Shown here piece after piece: positions 44,176 through 52,296 of a stretch of 64,000 nt of DNA (position 1 is the first letter of the stretch; every line of letters begins with the position of its first letter). The stretch comes from Sphingobacterium paludis (GTDB lineage Bacteria; Bacteroidota; Bacteroidia; Sphingobacteriales; Sphingobacteriaceae): the NCBI RefSeq assembly GCF_004364125.1, contig NZ_SNZV01000006.1, forward strand, positions 348,674 to 412,673. The letters are read 5' to 3'. The notes under the pieces are model-generated. The model saw only the letters and a program-made list of their open reading frames with translations, did no database searches and was not told the DNA's origin. The position numbers were made by a program, and so were the translations under genes.

Positions 44176-44559
44176 CTATAGGATTAATTTATCAAATAAG
44201 GCCTGATGTGTTTCCTCTGCAGCGATGCACAAGCCGGGATGCAGCACAGAACATTGGATAAGCGTACTTCGCTTGGCCGTCAACCAGCGAAATCGTTCCG
44301 CTTGGTCAAGCTCGGCCAAGCGCCCTGCGGTTTTATCGCCTGCGCAAATGCGCTGGAAAGAGTCTAGATGCTTAGCGATTAAAGCCAGATCTACCTCCCC
44401 AAACAAGCATCTACATTTTGATTCGTCCACGAATATTTTCACAGCAGCGTACCGCTGCTTTTTGCAGTACAGCGCGATGCCTACGTTGATAAACTCTTCT
44501 CGTTCAACACGCGGAACAACCCGCACCACAGCATATTCATATACGGTTCTTTCGCTCAT
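44176..44559 (-). CDS. DUF3037 family protein, third gene of the HipA-like operon
   Basis: The 127-residue protein matches the DUF3037 family pattern: EYAVVRVVPRVEREEFINVG near the start, IALYCKKQRYAAVKIF, then LDQAERFRWLTAKRSTLIQC. The family's function is not known. It overlaps the HipA-like kinase gene upstream by 23 bases, in another frame, so the two are translated together. DUF3037 genes are often paired with this kind of HipA-like gene, which suggests a shared function. The last residues form a short amphipathic helix. There is no signal peptide. It may be a partner or target of the kinase, which is inference. Confidence 0.82.
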   Translation of the reverse strand: MSERTVYEYAVVRVVPRVEREEFINVGIALYCKKQRYAAVKIFVDESKCRCLFGEVDLALIAKHLDSFQRICAGDKTAGRLAELDQAERFRWLTAKRSTLIQCSVLHPGLCIAAEETHQALFDKLIL

Positions 44560-45334
44560 CTGCTATTTGTTTAATAAAATTATCGGCGTGCGCTACTCGC
44601 CCCAATAGAAAAGAGACATACACCTCACGAGCCTCTGCTGCGGACAGCTCAAGGGATTCATCGACCAACCATTCATCTGGAATCAAATGCAATACGTTCC
44701 GAATATTTTCCTCGTTGAAAACAGCACGATAATTAGCGTTCACCTCCGGCACTTTCGATGCATATTGCAACAATACATGATCTTTTATCTGTATAAAAGG
44801 CTTCGCTAACTGTTCTTCCCAATTGTCCCAAGCATGATGAAAATACAAGGCGGCTCCATGGTCTATCAGCCAAAGTTCATGGTGCCAGACAAGCATATTG
44901 GTGTTGCGTACGGTACGATCTACATTCATCAACAGCGCGTCCAACCAGACTATTTTCGAGGCTTCCAAAGCATCTACTTGATCCACATTGGCATCAAAAG
45001 TGATCGCACCATGGAGGAAATGCACACCTAAATTTTTACCCACGGAGAAGCGAAGCAAATCCTGAATTTCCTCGTCAGGCTCCGTACGTGCAAAAGACTC
45101 ATCAAGCTCGGCGAACACCATCTCGGGCATCCGCAAGCCCAGAAATCGTGCGAGCTCTCCCCCTATCAATTCAGCGACCAGTGCCTTGCGGCCTTGCCCC
45201 GCACCTCTAAATTTGATCACATAACTAAATCCGTCGTCAGCGTCAACGAGGGCCGGCAATGAACCTCCTTCTCGGAACGGTTGCACATACCGTGTAATCT
45301 GCACATCACGTATTTCTGGTGTAAATATTTTCAT
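44537..45334 (-). CDS. HipA-like kinase family protein without an HTH antitoxin partner
   Basis: HipA toxins are Ser/Thr kinases with an unusual fold; the small HipA-like family seen here is less studied. The 265-residue protein keeps the kinase residues: Lys 41 in YVIKFRG, a likely helix Glu in LVAELIGGELARFLGL, the catalytic-loop Asp 139 and Asn 144 (NVDRTVRNTNML), and the metal-binding Asp 158 in LIDHGAAL. All are present, so activity is likely. It lacks the N-terminal extension of classical HipA, and no HipB-like gene is adjacent. It overlaps the DUF4269 gene by 4 bases (ATGA) and DUF3037 by 23, so the three are one operon. Confidence 0.85.
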   Translation of the reverse strand: MKIFTPEIRDVQITRYVQPFREGGSLPALVDADDGFSYVIKFRGAGQGRKALVAELIGGELARFLGLRMPEMVFAELDESFARTEPDEEIQDLLRFSVGKNLGVHFLHGAITFDANVDQVDALEASKIVWLDALLMNVDRTVRNTNMLVWHHELWLIDHGAALYFHHAWDNWEEQLAKPFIQIKDHVLLQYASKVPEVNANYRAVFNEENIRNVLHLIPDEWLVDESLELSAAEAREVYVSFLLGRVAHADNFIKQIADERKNRI

Positions 45335-45873
45335 ATAACCGTATAGTTTAGCAAAGCCTCATAGGGATCTCCCGTTAAACGGAGTAGATGCGCAAAGGCC
45401 GGTTCGGTTTTTATTCCCGAAAGCTTTAAAGCTATTACTTTTTGTTTGAACTCCTGTCCCATGGCCGTCAGAATTTCCCATTCTTTGACCAGGTGCATAT
45501 ACCCATTTTGCTGTTGAACGGGTATTTGCTGCGCGAATATTTCTATAGCAAAATCTTCTATCGTAAAGATAGCTAAAACTGTAGGTTCATCATTAACCAC
45601 GAGTCTGGAACAGGAGAAACCGGGCCGACTGGCGAACGTAAGCTGCACAAATTCTTGAAAAGCATTCAGGTCATCCGCGCAGCAAAGAATATCAATATCA
45701 CTGGAGGGAATACAAATATCCAGCGGAATTGTACCCGCCAAAACAGGCGTATAGGCTTGCAATTTCATGAACAGGCCCTCCCGTTCTAGGAGCTCGTACA
45801 CGTTACGTTGTACCAGAGTACCGGTACGCAAATAGCCGATATGCTCAAATTTATCCTGATTTGATGCATGCAT
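45331..45873 (-). CDS. DUF4269 family nucleotidyltransferase-like protein, first gene of the HipA-like operon
   Basis: The 180-residue protein fits DUF4269, which has a nucleotidyltransferase-type fold. The key motif is AGTIPLDICIPSSDIDILC: a G[ST] followed by the DxD pair Asp 59 and Asp 61; the third carboxylate may be in FAIEIFAQ. ATG 45873 is chosen because the GTG at 45888 would overlap the -7 box at 45877-45884; from 45873 the transcript would have almost no leader. Downstream, the HipA-like gene overlaps it by 4 bases. Function is unknown; enzymes of this fold transfer nucleotides onto proteins, RNA or small molecules, so a role in a toxin-antitoxin or signalling module is inference. 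Confidence 0.78.
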   Translation of the reverse strand: MHASNQDKFEHIGYLRTGTLVQRNVYELLEREGLFMKLQAYTPVLAGTIPLDICIPSSDIDILCCADDLNAFQEFVQLTFASRPGFSCSRLVVNDEPTVLAIFTIEDFAIEIFAQQIPVQQQNGYMHLVKEWEILTAMGQEFKQKVIALKLSGIKTEPAFAHLLRLTGDPYEALLNYTVI

Positions 45874-45876
45874 AGT

Positions 45877-45884
45877 CAAAAATA
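45877..45884 (-). promoter_or_regulatory. -7 box for the DUF4269-HipA-like-DUF3037 operon
   Basis: TATTTTTG on the minus strand fits TAnnTTTG; the ATG follows after 3 bases, so the mRNA is probably leaderless. No good -33 TTG was found. Confidence 0.45.
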
Positions 45885-45949
45885 ACACTTATTTTTCTTA
45901 ATCATTAAATTGAGGGCCTATAGACCTTATGCAAATAACATATTCTCCC

Positions 45950-45957
45950 TATATTTG
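45950..45957 (+). promoter_or_regulatory. -7 box for the DUF1599 operon
   Basis: TATATTTG on the plus strand is 11 bases before the ATG at 45969 and matches TAnnTTTG. The -33 TTG is not clear. Confidence 0.4.
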
Positions 45958-45968
45958 TACAACACGAT

Positions 45969-46529
45969 ATGGAAAGAACAACATCGACGATGGACACGAC
46001 CACCGAATACAATACGGTCATCACGCATTGTAAAGATCTATTTTTAAAGAAAACAAAGGATTACGGTACGGCGTGGCGCATTATGCGACCATCTTCCATC
46101 ACCGACCAATTATTTATCAAAGCACAACGAATCCGTACATTGGAAATAAAAAAGGTTTCCAAAGTGGGGGAAGGTATCGCAGACGAATATGTCGGGATCG
46201 TGAACTATTGTGTCATCGCGATGATTCAACTTGAACTGCCAGCTGCGGCTTCAGATGACTTGGATTACCTCTTTGTAGAAGAAAAATATACAGAAAAAGT
46301 AAACGAAACGCGCGATTTGATGTTTGCTAAGAACCACGACTATGGCGAAGCCTGGCGCGATATGCGCATCTCTTCATTGACAGATTTAATCCTGATGAAG
46401 TTGCATCGTGTCAAGCAAATTGAGGATAACAACGGCCAAACATTGGTATCTGAAGGCTTAAAAGCAAATTACCAAGATATGCTGAACTACGCGGTGTTCG
46501 CTTTGATCAAATTGGGGCTTGCCGGATAA
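45969..46529 (+). CDS. Two-copy DUF1599 protein
   Basis: The 186-residue protein holds two copies of the DUF1599 domain: residues about 15-95 (KDLFLKKTKDYGTAWRIMRP, VGIVNYCVIAMIQLEL) and about 105-185 (RDLMFAKNHDYGEAWRDMRI, QDMLNYAVFALIKLGL). The KxxDYGxAWRxMR core is present in both. The family is named for nucleotide modification on the basis of gene neighbourhoods; the reaction is unproven as far as I know. The downstream BT_3928-family gene starts 9 bases later, an arrangement I recall from other Bacteroidota. No signal peptide is present; two in-frame Met codons (1 and 8) are both possible starts. Confidence 0.85.
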   Translation: MERTTSTMDTTTEYNTVITHCKDLFLKKTKDYGTAWRIMRPSSITDQLFIKAQRIRTLEIKKVSKVGEGIADEYVGIVNYCVIAMIQLELPAAASDDLDYLFVEEKYTEKVNETRDLMFAKNHDYGEAWRDMRISSLTDLILMKLHRVKQIEDNNGQTLVSEGLKANYQDMLNYAVFALIKLGLAG

Positions 46530-46538
46530 AAAACAACT

Positions 46539-47738
46539 ATGGAAACAAACTTTAATCCTACTCGAAAGAGAAAGACGAATGTAGAAGATGTCTTGCTTAC
46601 GTTTAGCCGTCTATTCGTCGGTATTTTGTTTATTTTTTCCGGATTTATAAAGGCAAATGACCCAACAGGCTTCGGCTACAAGCTGCAGGAATATTTTCAT
46701 GTCTTTCACTTAGATTCCCTCAACGACTACAGCACATGGATAGCAATCTTGATCTGCGGATTTGAAATGATAGCTGGTGCATTTTTGTTGCTAGGCCTTT
46801 ACAAAAAAACGGTCGCCTGGGGCCTGCTGCTATTGATCATCTTCTTCACCTTTCTTACATTTTACTCGGCATTTTTTGAAGTGGTGACCTCCTGTGGTTG
46901 TTTTGGTGATGCTATCCCTTTAACGCCTTGGCAGTCTTTTATCAAAGACCTTATTCTCTTTGTCTTTATTTTAGTCATATTCCGCTATAGAAACCGGATA
47001 AAGCCACTATTAGCAAAAGGTGCTTTACGAAGCACGATGGCGACCATTGTTGTGTTACTTGCCTTTGGCATCGGAATTTACACCTACTACTTTTTGCCCT
47101 TTATCGATTTCCTTCCTTATAAAGAAGGAAATAACATACCCGAGCTTATGGTATTGCCGGAAGGAAAACAAGGTGATGTATTTGAATATATCTATGAAAT
47201 CAAAAACAAAAGTACCGGTGAAACAAAAAAAGTGACCGATAAAGAATATATGGCTGGGATTTGGGAAGACGAAAACTGGGAAGTTGTTGGCGAACCTTCC
47301 TCCCGCTTGGTGAAAAAGGGCTATCAAATTCCAATCCCTGATTTATTAATATCAGACGCCGATGGCAATGATGTGACGCAAGAGATTGTAACTAACCCTT
47401 ACTACAATTTTATTGTGGTCAGCACCTATGCGGACAAACTATCCACAGCTGATATAATTGCGCTTGACCGCATAAATACTACTATCCGCGATCTATCCAC
47501 TGATTTCAATATTCGCGCCGTATTACTGACGGCAAGCTCGGCACAGGTAGCCAACAGCTTGAACGAAGAAATGGACCTGATGTTAGAAATGTTTTACGCC
47601 GATGCCGTGCCGTTGAAAAGCATGGTGCGATCGAATCCAGGCGTTCTGCTTTTGCAAAACGGTGTGGTTATCAAGAAATGGTCGAAAATAACTTTCCCTT
47701 CCAAGGAGGAACTAGAAAAGCAATATCTCGCAAAATAA
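46539..47738 (+). CDS. BT_3928-family membrane protein (DoxX/MauE-like)
   Basis: The 399-residue protein has an N-terminal membrane part with four or five helices of the DoxX/MauE type (FSRLFVGILFIFSGFIKAND, ILICGFEMIAGAFLLLGLYK, LLLLIIFFTFLTFYSAFF), including the motif TSCGCFGDAIPLT with two Cys residues typical of MauE-like redox proteins. A further helix at about 165-185 leads to a soluble C-terminal domain (about 190-399) that looks thioredoxin-like in layout but lacks a CxxC. The family is conserved in Bacteroidota and often next to DUF1599, but its function is unknown. The aroK ATG is one base after its stop. Confidence 0.85.
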   Translation: METNFNPTRKRKTNVEDVLLTFSRLFVGILFIFSGFIKANDPTGFGYKLQEYFHVFHLDSLNDYSTWIAILICGFEMIAGAFLLLGLYKKTVAWGLLLLIIFFTFLTFYSAFFEVVTSCGCFGDAIPLTPWQSFIKDLILFVFILVIFRYRNRIKPLLAKGALRSTMATIVVLLAFGIGIYTYYFLPFIDFLPYKEGNNIPELMVLPEGKQGDVFEYIYEIKNKSTGETKKVTDKEYMAGIWEDENWEVVGEPSSRLVKKGYQIPIPDLLISDADGNDVTQEIVTNPYYNFIVVSTYADKLSTADIIALDRINTTIRDLSTDFNIRAVLLTASSAQVANSLNEEMDLMLEMFYADAVPLKSMVRSNPGVLLLQNGVVIKKWSKITFPSKEELEKQYLAK

Positions 47739-47739
47739 A

Positions 47740-48261
47740 ATGAATCGACCGATTTTTCTTATTGGATTTATGGGTAGTGGCAAGACGACATTAGGTCGTA
47801 AACTAGCCAACCATTTACAGAAAGAATTTATTGACCTTGACCAGCTCATCGTACAGCGGGTGGGTATGTCTATCCCCGAATATTTCGAAAAACATGGGGA
47901 ACAGCAATTCCGAATAGTGGAAAGCCAAATCTTGAAAGAGCAAACTGCTAGTAATGTAGTCGTATCTACAGGTGGCGGTAGCCCTTGTTATTTCGATAAC
48001 ATGGAATGGATCGTAACACATGGCACGGCTGTGTATTTGCACCTAACACCGAAAGCTTTACACGCCCGGCTGCAACAATCAAAAATTCATAACCGACCGG
48101 CCTTAAAAGGCCTATCGGGCGATGAGCTCCTCCAATTTATTGAGGAAAAACTGGCCGAACGGACGCCTTTTTATACGCAGGCTCACCTCCACATCGATCA
48201 ACTTAACACATCGGTAGAAATGCTTTCCCAAGCCTTAGCGAAGTATGCGACAGCAGATTAA
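47740..48261 (+). CDS. aroK: Shikimate kinase
   Basis: The enzyme phosphorylates shikimate in the pathway to aromatic amino acids, in the cytosol. The 173-residue protein has the Walker A loop GFMGSGKTT (9-17), the substrate-binding Asp residues in IDLDQLI, the STGGGSPC loop for shikimate binding, and the lid Arg in NRPALKG. All key residues are present and the length is standard. Only 1 base separates it from the upstream BT_3928-family gene, and the GDPD gene overlaps its end by 17 bases, so these four genes form a tight operon. No other aro genes are here. Confidence 0.95.
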   Translation: MNRPIFLIGFMGSGKTTLGRKLANHLQKEFIDLDQLIVQRVGMSIPEYFEKHGEQQFRIVESQILKEQTASNVVVSTGGGSPCYFDNMEWIVTHGTAVYLHLTPKALHARLQQSKIHNRPALKGLSGDELLQFIEEKLAERTPFYTQAHLHIDQLNTSVEMLSQALAKYATAD

Positions 48262-49192
48262 ACTATTGGCCTTATGCGTAATTCTCGTCGTTTCTGCGGG
48301 ATGTTTTCGGCAGGAAAGAGCGTCCAACCTGGCAAATATTAGCAACCACAATCAGGTTTTTAATTTTTCCAGCATAGAGGATCTTTATCGCTTTCTAACC
48401 TATTCGGATAAAAGGTTACCCATGGTTAGCGCACACCGGGGCGGGCCAGACGTGGACTACCCGGAAAATGCCATTGAAACTTTTCAACGGCTTGCTTACA
48501 AAACCCCCATCATCATCGAATGTGATATTGCGTTATCAAAAGATTCTGTGCCGATCCTCATGCATGATCAGTTTCTGGAAAGGACCACTACCGGGAGCGG
48601 CAAAGTCAATCATCAAACACTACGGGAGCTCAAAGATCTACGTTTGAAAGATCCATTCGGAAAGATCACCAATTACCAGATCCCTACGCTGGAGGAAACG
48701 CTGCTGTGGGGTGTGGGCAAGGTTATTTTTACATTGGATGTCAAGCGTGATGTTCCCTATCGCATGGTGGTTGATGCTATTCGCAAAGCAAAGGCCGAAG
48801 CTTACTGTATCGTGATCACCTACAGCGCTGATCAGGCAGCTACGGTTAACAACTTGGCGCCCGACCTCATGATTTCCGCCTCTATAAAAAGTGCAGACGA
48901 TCTGTTGCGGCTTAGTGATGCGGATGTGCCCGACACGCGGATTGTCGCTTTCATAGGGACGGCAGAAGCGAAAAAGCCGTTGATCGATCTACTGCACCAA
49001 CATGGAATACTCTGTATTTTAGGGACCATGGGTAACTTGGATAAACAAGCGGAGCAACGAGGCAAACAGATGTATGCGCAATACATTGAAAATGGCGCCG
49101 ACATTTTGAGTACCGACAGACCGCTGGATGCAGCATCAGCACTTAACTATTATAGTGCAAAAAGGGGACTGTCTTCACCTTACATCAATTAA
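48245..49192 (+). CDS. Glycerophosphodiester phosphodiesterase lipoprotein
   Basis: The enzyme cleaves glycerophosphodiesters from phospholipid turnover. The 315-residue protein has a lipoprotein signal with Cys 20 (ILVVSAGC), so it acts in the periplasm or on the outer membrane. The GDPD TIM-barrel shows the active-site pair in SAHRGGPDVDYPENAIETF (His-Arg and Glu-Asn), ECDIALSKDSVPILMHD (metal-binding Glu/Asp and the catalytic His in MHD), then DVKRD. All are present. The start overlaps aroK by 17 bases, so it is the last gene of the operon. About 380 bases without a gene follow. Confidence 0.92.
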   Translation: MRQQIKLLALCVILVVSAGCFRQERASNLANISNHNQVFNFSSIEDLYRFLTYSDKRLPMVSAHRGGPDVDYPENAIETFQRLAYKTPIIIECDIALSKDSVPILMHDQFLERTTTGSGKVNHQTLRELKDLRLKDPFGKITNYQIPTLEETLLWGVGKVIFTLDVKRDVPYRMVVDAIRKAKAEAYCIVITYSADQAATVNNLAPDLMISASIKSADDLLRLSDADVPDTRIVAFIGTAEAKKPLIDLLHQHGILCILGTMGNLDKQAEQRGKQMYAQYIENGADILSTDRPLDAASALNYYSAKRGLSSPYIN

Positions 49193-49571
49193 TTGGCTAT
49201 GCGCTTACGCAGAGGCATGCTAGTATAAAGTGTTAATATATCCACGCTGAGCTACCCCTATCGTGCTGTCATATTCAAGTTCATAGCCATATCTAATATT
49301 CGACTACAATGATCGAGATCGCGAAGCATATAAAGAAACTTGAAACGGAAAGAAGAACGTTGCATGCTAAGCCAGCCCTACAACGTGTAGCTTTTCACGT
49401 GGTATTAATCAACCTTCATCAGCATATCACCACGAATCATTTTTTTTGTAAAGGGATGGGACTAAGCTAGCAGAAGCAGTCGCTGAAAGAAATTTTTGTA
49501 CGCTTAACAAAATAAATAAAACAATTCCCTCGATCCTGTGTTATTAGGTATACATTAACACTTGATTAAAT
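49193..49571. other. Gene-free stretch
   Basis: This region of about 380 bases has no gene or clear RNA. It must contain the promoter of the downstream barrel gene, which I could not place. A 28-codon frame starting near 49308 is too short to call. Confidence 0.5.
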
Positions 49572-50150
49572 ATGAAAAAGTTTACATTTTTGATGGCTTT
49601 GTTAGGAGGTTTCGCGCTTAACGCCGAAGCACAGAAGGTTGAAACGGTGCCTCAAACTTCTGCTAACGTAGGGCTAGAGCCTATTAAACAAGGAAATTGG
49701 ATGCTAGGTGGATCTATAGGGAATATCGGCTATAGCTTCGAAGGTGATCAATTCAGAATCAACTTAAATCCCCGCGCAGGCTACTTTATCACAGACGGTT
49801 TGGCTATTGGTGCACAGGCTAATTTAGGTCTTGCAACATTTAAAGGTGAGGATAATGTATACAATTATGGAATTTCTCCTTTTGTACGTTATTACTTCCC
49901 TGGCGGTGCTAGTGCGACTGGTCGCTTCTTCGGACAAGGTGATATCGGTATCGCTGGTAGTAGCCCAGGCAGTGATGTTTCATTAGCATTAGGCGCGAAC
50001 GTTGGTTATGCACACTTCATCACACAGACCGTTGCATTGGAGGTAATGGGTGGCTATAACTACAGCAAAGCAAACCTAAACTCGGGTAACGGACAAAGTG
50101 GACTTGGTATATCTCTTGGTTTCCAAATCTACCTTCCAGGACAAAGATAG
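49572..50150 (+). CDS. Outer-membrane beta-barrel protein
   Basis: The 192-residue protein has a signal peptide (MKKFTFLMALLGGFALNAEA) and then beta-strands with alternating aromatic and polar residues (WMLGGSIGNIGYSFEGDQF, LNPRAGYFITDGLAIGAQ, YGISPFVRYYFPGG, FGQGDIGIAGSSPGSD, MGGYNYSKANL) ending GISLGFQIYLPGQ. The design matches small outer-membrane barrels of the OmpW/opacity type. The role is unknown. Codon use looks highly favoured (many AAA, GGT, GCT), suggesting strong expression, which is inference. It is a single gene followed by a good terminator. Confidence 0.8.
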   Translation: MKKFTFLMALLGGFALNAEAQKVETVPQTSANVGLEPIKQGNWMLGGSIGNIGYSFEGDQFRINLNPRAGYFITDGLAIGAQANLGLATFKGEDNVYNYGISPFVRYYFPGGASATGRFFGQGDIGIAGSSPGSDVSLALGANVGYAHFITQTVALEVMGGYNYSKANLNSGNGQSGLGISLGFQIYLPGQR

Positions 50151-50176
50151 GTCTTTAAAGCTTTTTATGCTTTTGC

Positions 50177-50208
50177 GCACGTTCCTGAAAAGGAACGTGC
50201 GTTCTTGT
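50177..50208 (+). terminator. Terminator after the barrel protein gene
   Basis: A 10-bp perfect stem GCACGTTCCT/AGGAACGTGC (50177-50186 with 50191-50200) has a GAAA tetraloop, followed by a T-rich tract. Confidence 0.88.
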
Positions 50209-50660
50209 TTTACCGCCATGTTTATCCCATTTACTCGGAGGGATTTTTCCGAACATGTCCATGCTGGAAGGCGGATATGCCAGCCTATATTCCTTTTTTA
50301 CACTTACTCCATATCTCTTCGATTCGCTGCTTGAGCATTCAGCAAAATGACATTGCCCTATCTACCCCATCGGCCTTTACTTTTTGGCTAGCCATACGGG
50401 AAATATGGATATTAGGGCATTTTTGGAACCCTAATGCAGTCTCTTCTCTACCTGTATCGGCATACGCAGCAACAGGGTCATTCTGTCCCAGTGTTAAGAA
50501 AATACAAAAAACTGAAAGGTTAAAAATTTACCATAAACTTATCTTAAATCCATCTTTTATTACTCAATAAAATAAATACTAGCATTTTCCTATTGTAACA
50601 TGCCATAATTGGAATTTTTATTTATAAATTTACCACCATGTAAACTAACACTTATCCTAC
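50209..50660. other. Gene-free stretch
   Basis: About 450 bases without a gene I can support. An open plus-strand frame (50205-50570) and a minus-strand frame of about 50 codons (roughly 50340-50510) resemble no known family and overlap each other, so both are doubtful. The right half is AT-rich. Confidence 0.45.
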
Positions 50661-52088
50661 ATGAACAAGAGCTCCAGTACGCGAAAAGCTATCGTGCAAG
50701 CTTTTATTTTCTGTACACTTGACATTTTTATAGCAAGTTGCAGCATCAATTCGAAAATATCACAAGCGAAAACGATCCAAACAACCAAGAGAATGCTAAA
50801 TCCGATAGCACCTCCAGGCGTATATATTGCGGATCCCGAAGTCAGAAAGATGCCCAATGGCAAAATCTTTTTATACGGATCAAAAGATGATGTTGGCAAC
50901 CAATGGTGCTCTAACAACTACAATGTACTCTCTACCGACAATTTGGTCGAGTGGAATATGGAGCAAACCTCATTTGCCACGGAAGGAGTTGGTAAACAAA
51001 CGGACTATACCACGCAGCTATTGTATGCTCCGGATTGTATAGAGCATAATGGGAAGTACTATTTATACTATTGTCTCGCGACCAATGAAGAAAATGAAGG
51101 AGTAGCTGTTTCGGATAGTCCGTATGGTCCATTTAAAAACGGGCAGATCATGAAAGGCGCGGAAGGAATAGATCCTTCGGTATTTATTGATGATGACGGT
51201 CAAGCCTATCTTTTTTGGGGCCAAGCCAATGTTAAAGGAGCGAAGCTGAGTCAAGATATGAAGCAGATCGCAGGCCCAATAACGGAAGGCCTGTTGACTT
51301 ATAAGGTACATAAGTTTAACGAAGGAAGTTCCGTAAGAAAGCATAATGGCATTTATTATTTTGTTTATGCGAGTCATGTAAGACATGGGGAGAGTAACTG
51401 CGCGACATTATGTTATGCAACATCGACATCGCCTTTAGGTCCATATACCTATGGCGGGGTCATTATCGATAATTGGGGGAGTGGTCGGAATCTAGTCAAT
51501 AACCACGGTTGTATCGAAGAAATTGATGGGCAGTGGTATGTCTTTTACCACCGACCAACACATGCAAGCTCAACTATGCGCAAAGCATGTATGGAGCCCA
51601 TTTTCTTTGAAAAAGATGGAACGATTCGCGAAGTTGAAATGACAACGCAAGGAGCCGGGGGGCCTATAGATCCTACCCTCCGCATGGAAGCTGCAAGAGC
51701 CTGTTTAATGGATGGAAATGTGTTTGTTCAGGTGCGACGCCCGGCAAATGATATCCCCGTCGAATTTTTAAAAGATTTCCGAACTGGCGACCATGCGGTA
51801 TGGAGGTACTTTGATTTTACAGGCAAAAATTTGAAACAGTTTACTTGTAAAACCTGGGGCAATACCCAAGATGCAATCATTGAAATTCGTATAGACGGCG
51901 TGGGCGGTCAGTTGTTGGGTACCGTCGATATTGCAGCGCATCAAGAGGAAACGGCCTACGCGATACATACTGCTGCTGTTCAAAAAGTAACCGGTATTCA
52001 TGCCATTTATCTTGTTGTCAGATCAAAAAAAGAGCAAGACAAAAGCAAGGATCTACTGAATCTAGAATGGTTTGAGTTTGGCCGTTAG
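50661..52088 (+). CDS. Glycoside hydrolase family 43 lipoprotein with C-terminal carbohydrate-binding module
   Basis: GH43 enzymes cut arabinose- or xylose-containing glycans. The 475-residue protein has a lipoprotein signal with Cys 27 (LDIFIASC). The five-bladed propeller has the three catalytic carboxylates: Asp 58 in YIADPEV, Asp 171 in GIDPSVF and Glu 221 in FNEGSSV. A C-terminal beta-sandwich (about 360-475: DHAVWRYFDFTGKNLKQF, AIIEIRIDGVGGQLLG) resembles a CBM6-type module. The substrate cannot be told, but xylan or arabinan side chains are likely for this subfamily. It is isolated, with no SusC/SusD pair nearby. The hairpin at 52172 follows it. Confidence 0.92.
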   Translation: MNKSSSTRKAIVQAFIFCTLDIFIASCSINSKISQAKTIQTTKRMLNPIAPPGVYIADPEVRKMPNGKIFLYGSKDDVGNQWCSNNYNVLSTDNLVEWNMEQTSFATEGVGKQTDYTTQLLYAPDCIEHNGKYYLYYCLATNEENEGVAVSDSPYGPFKNGQIMKGAEGIDPSVFIDDDGQAYLFWGQANVKGAKLSQDMKQIAGPITEGLLTYKVHKFNEGSSVRKHNGIYYFVYASHVRHGESNCATLCYATSTSPLGPYTYGGVIIDNWGSGRNLVNNHGCIEEIDGQWYVFYHRPTHASSTMRKACMEPIFFEKDGTIREVEMTTQGAGGPIDPTLRMEAARACLMDGNVFVQVRRPANDIPVEFLKDFRTGDHAVWRYFDFTGKNLKQFTCKTWGNTQDAIIEIRIDGVGGQLLGTVDIAAHQEETAYAIHTAAVQKVTGIHAIYLVVRSKKEQDKSKDLLNLEWFEFGR

Positions 52089-52171
52089 TTCAGTCCTTTG
52101 ACCGCTTCAGCTTAAATAGCGTAGAATAAAATCAGCATTTACTTATGACAATGGCTATTGAACATTCGTTC

Positions 52172-52211
52172 AAAAAAGGACCGGAATTCTTGAAAGATTC
52201 CGGTCTTTTTT
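52172..52211 (+). terminator. Terminator after the GH43 gene
   Basis: A 15-16 bp stem (52172-52187 with 52197-52211) with A-rich and T-rich ends and one G-U pair has a 9-base loop; the T-run is at its right edge. It may serve both directions. Confidence 0.82.
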
Positions 52212-52281
52212 CCAGCCAGCTGTATGACGAGTCAAAATAATATTTGGCGTTAATTCCTAAAATCTATTTGGAGACAGATCC

Positions 52282-52296
52282 TTTTTTTTTTTTTTT
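52282..52296. repeat. 15-T homopolymer at the end of the CoA-transferase gene
   Basis: Fifteen T residues run from 52282 to 52296 and touch the stop codon of the minus-strand gene. Such runs are prone to length errors in sequencing and slippage in vivo; a change could lengthen the C-terminus only slightly. Confidence 0.9.

Noticed and set aside
44537..45334. Classical HipBA toxin-antitoxin
   Set aside because: No HipB-type HTH gene is adjacent and the kinase is shorter than classical HipA, so only a HipA-like family call is justified.
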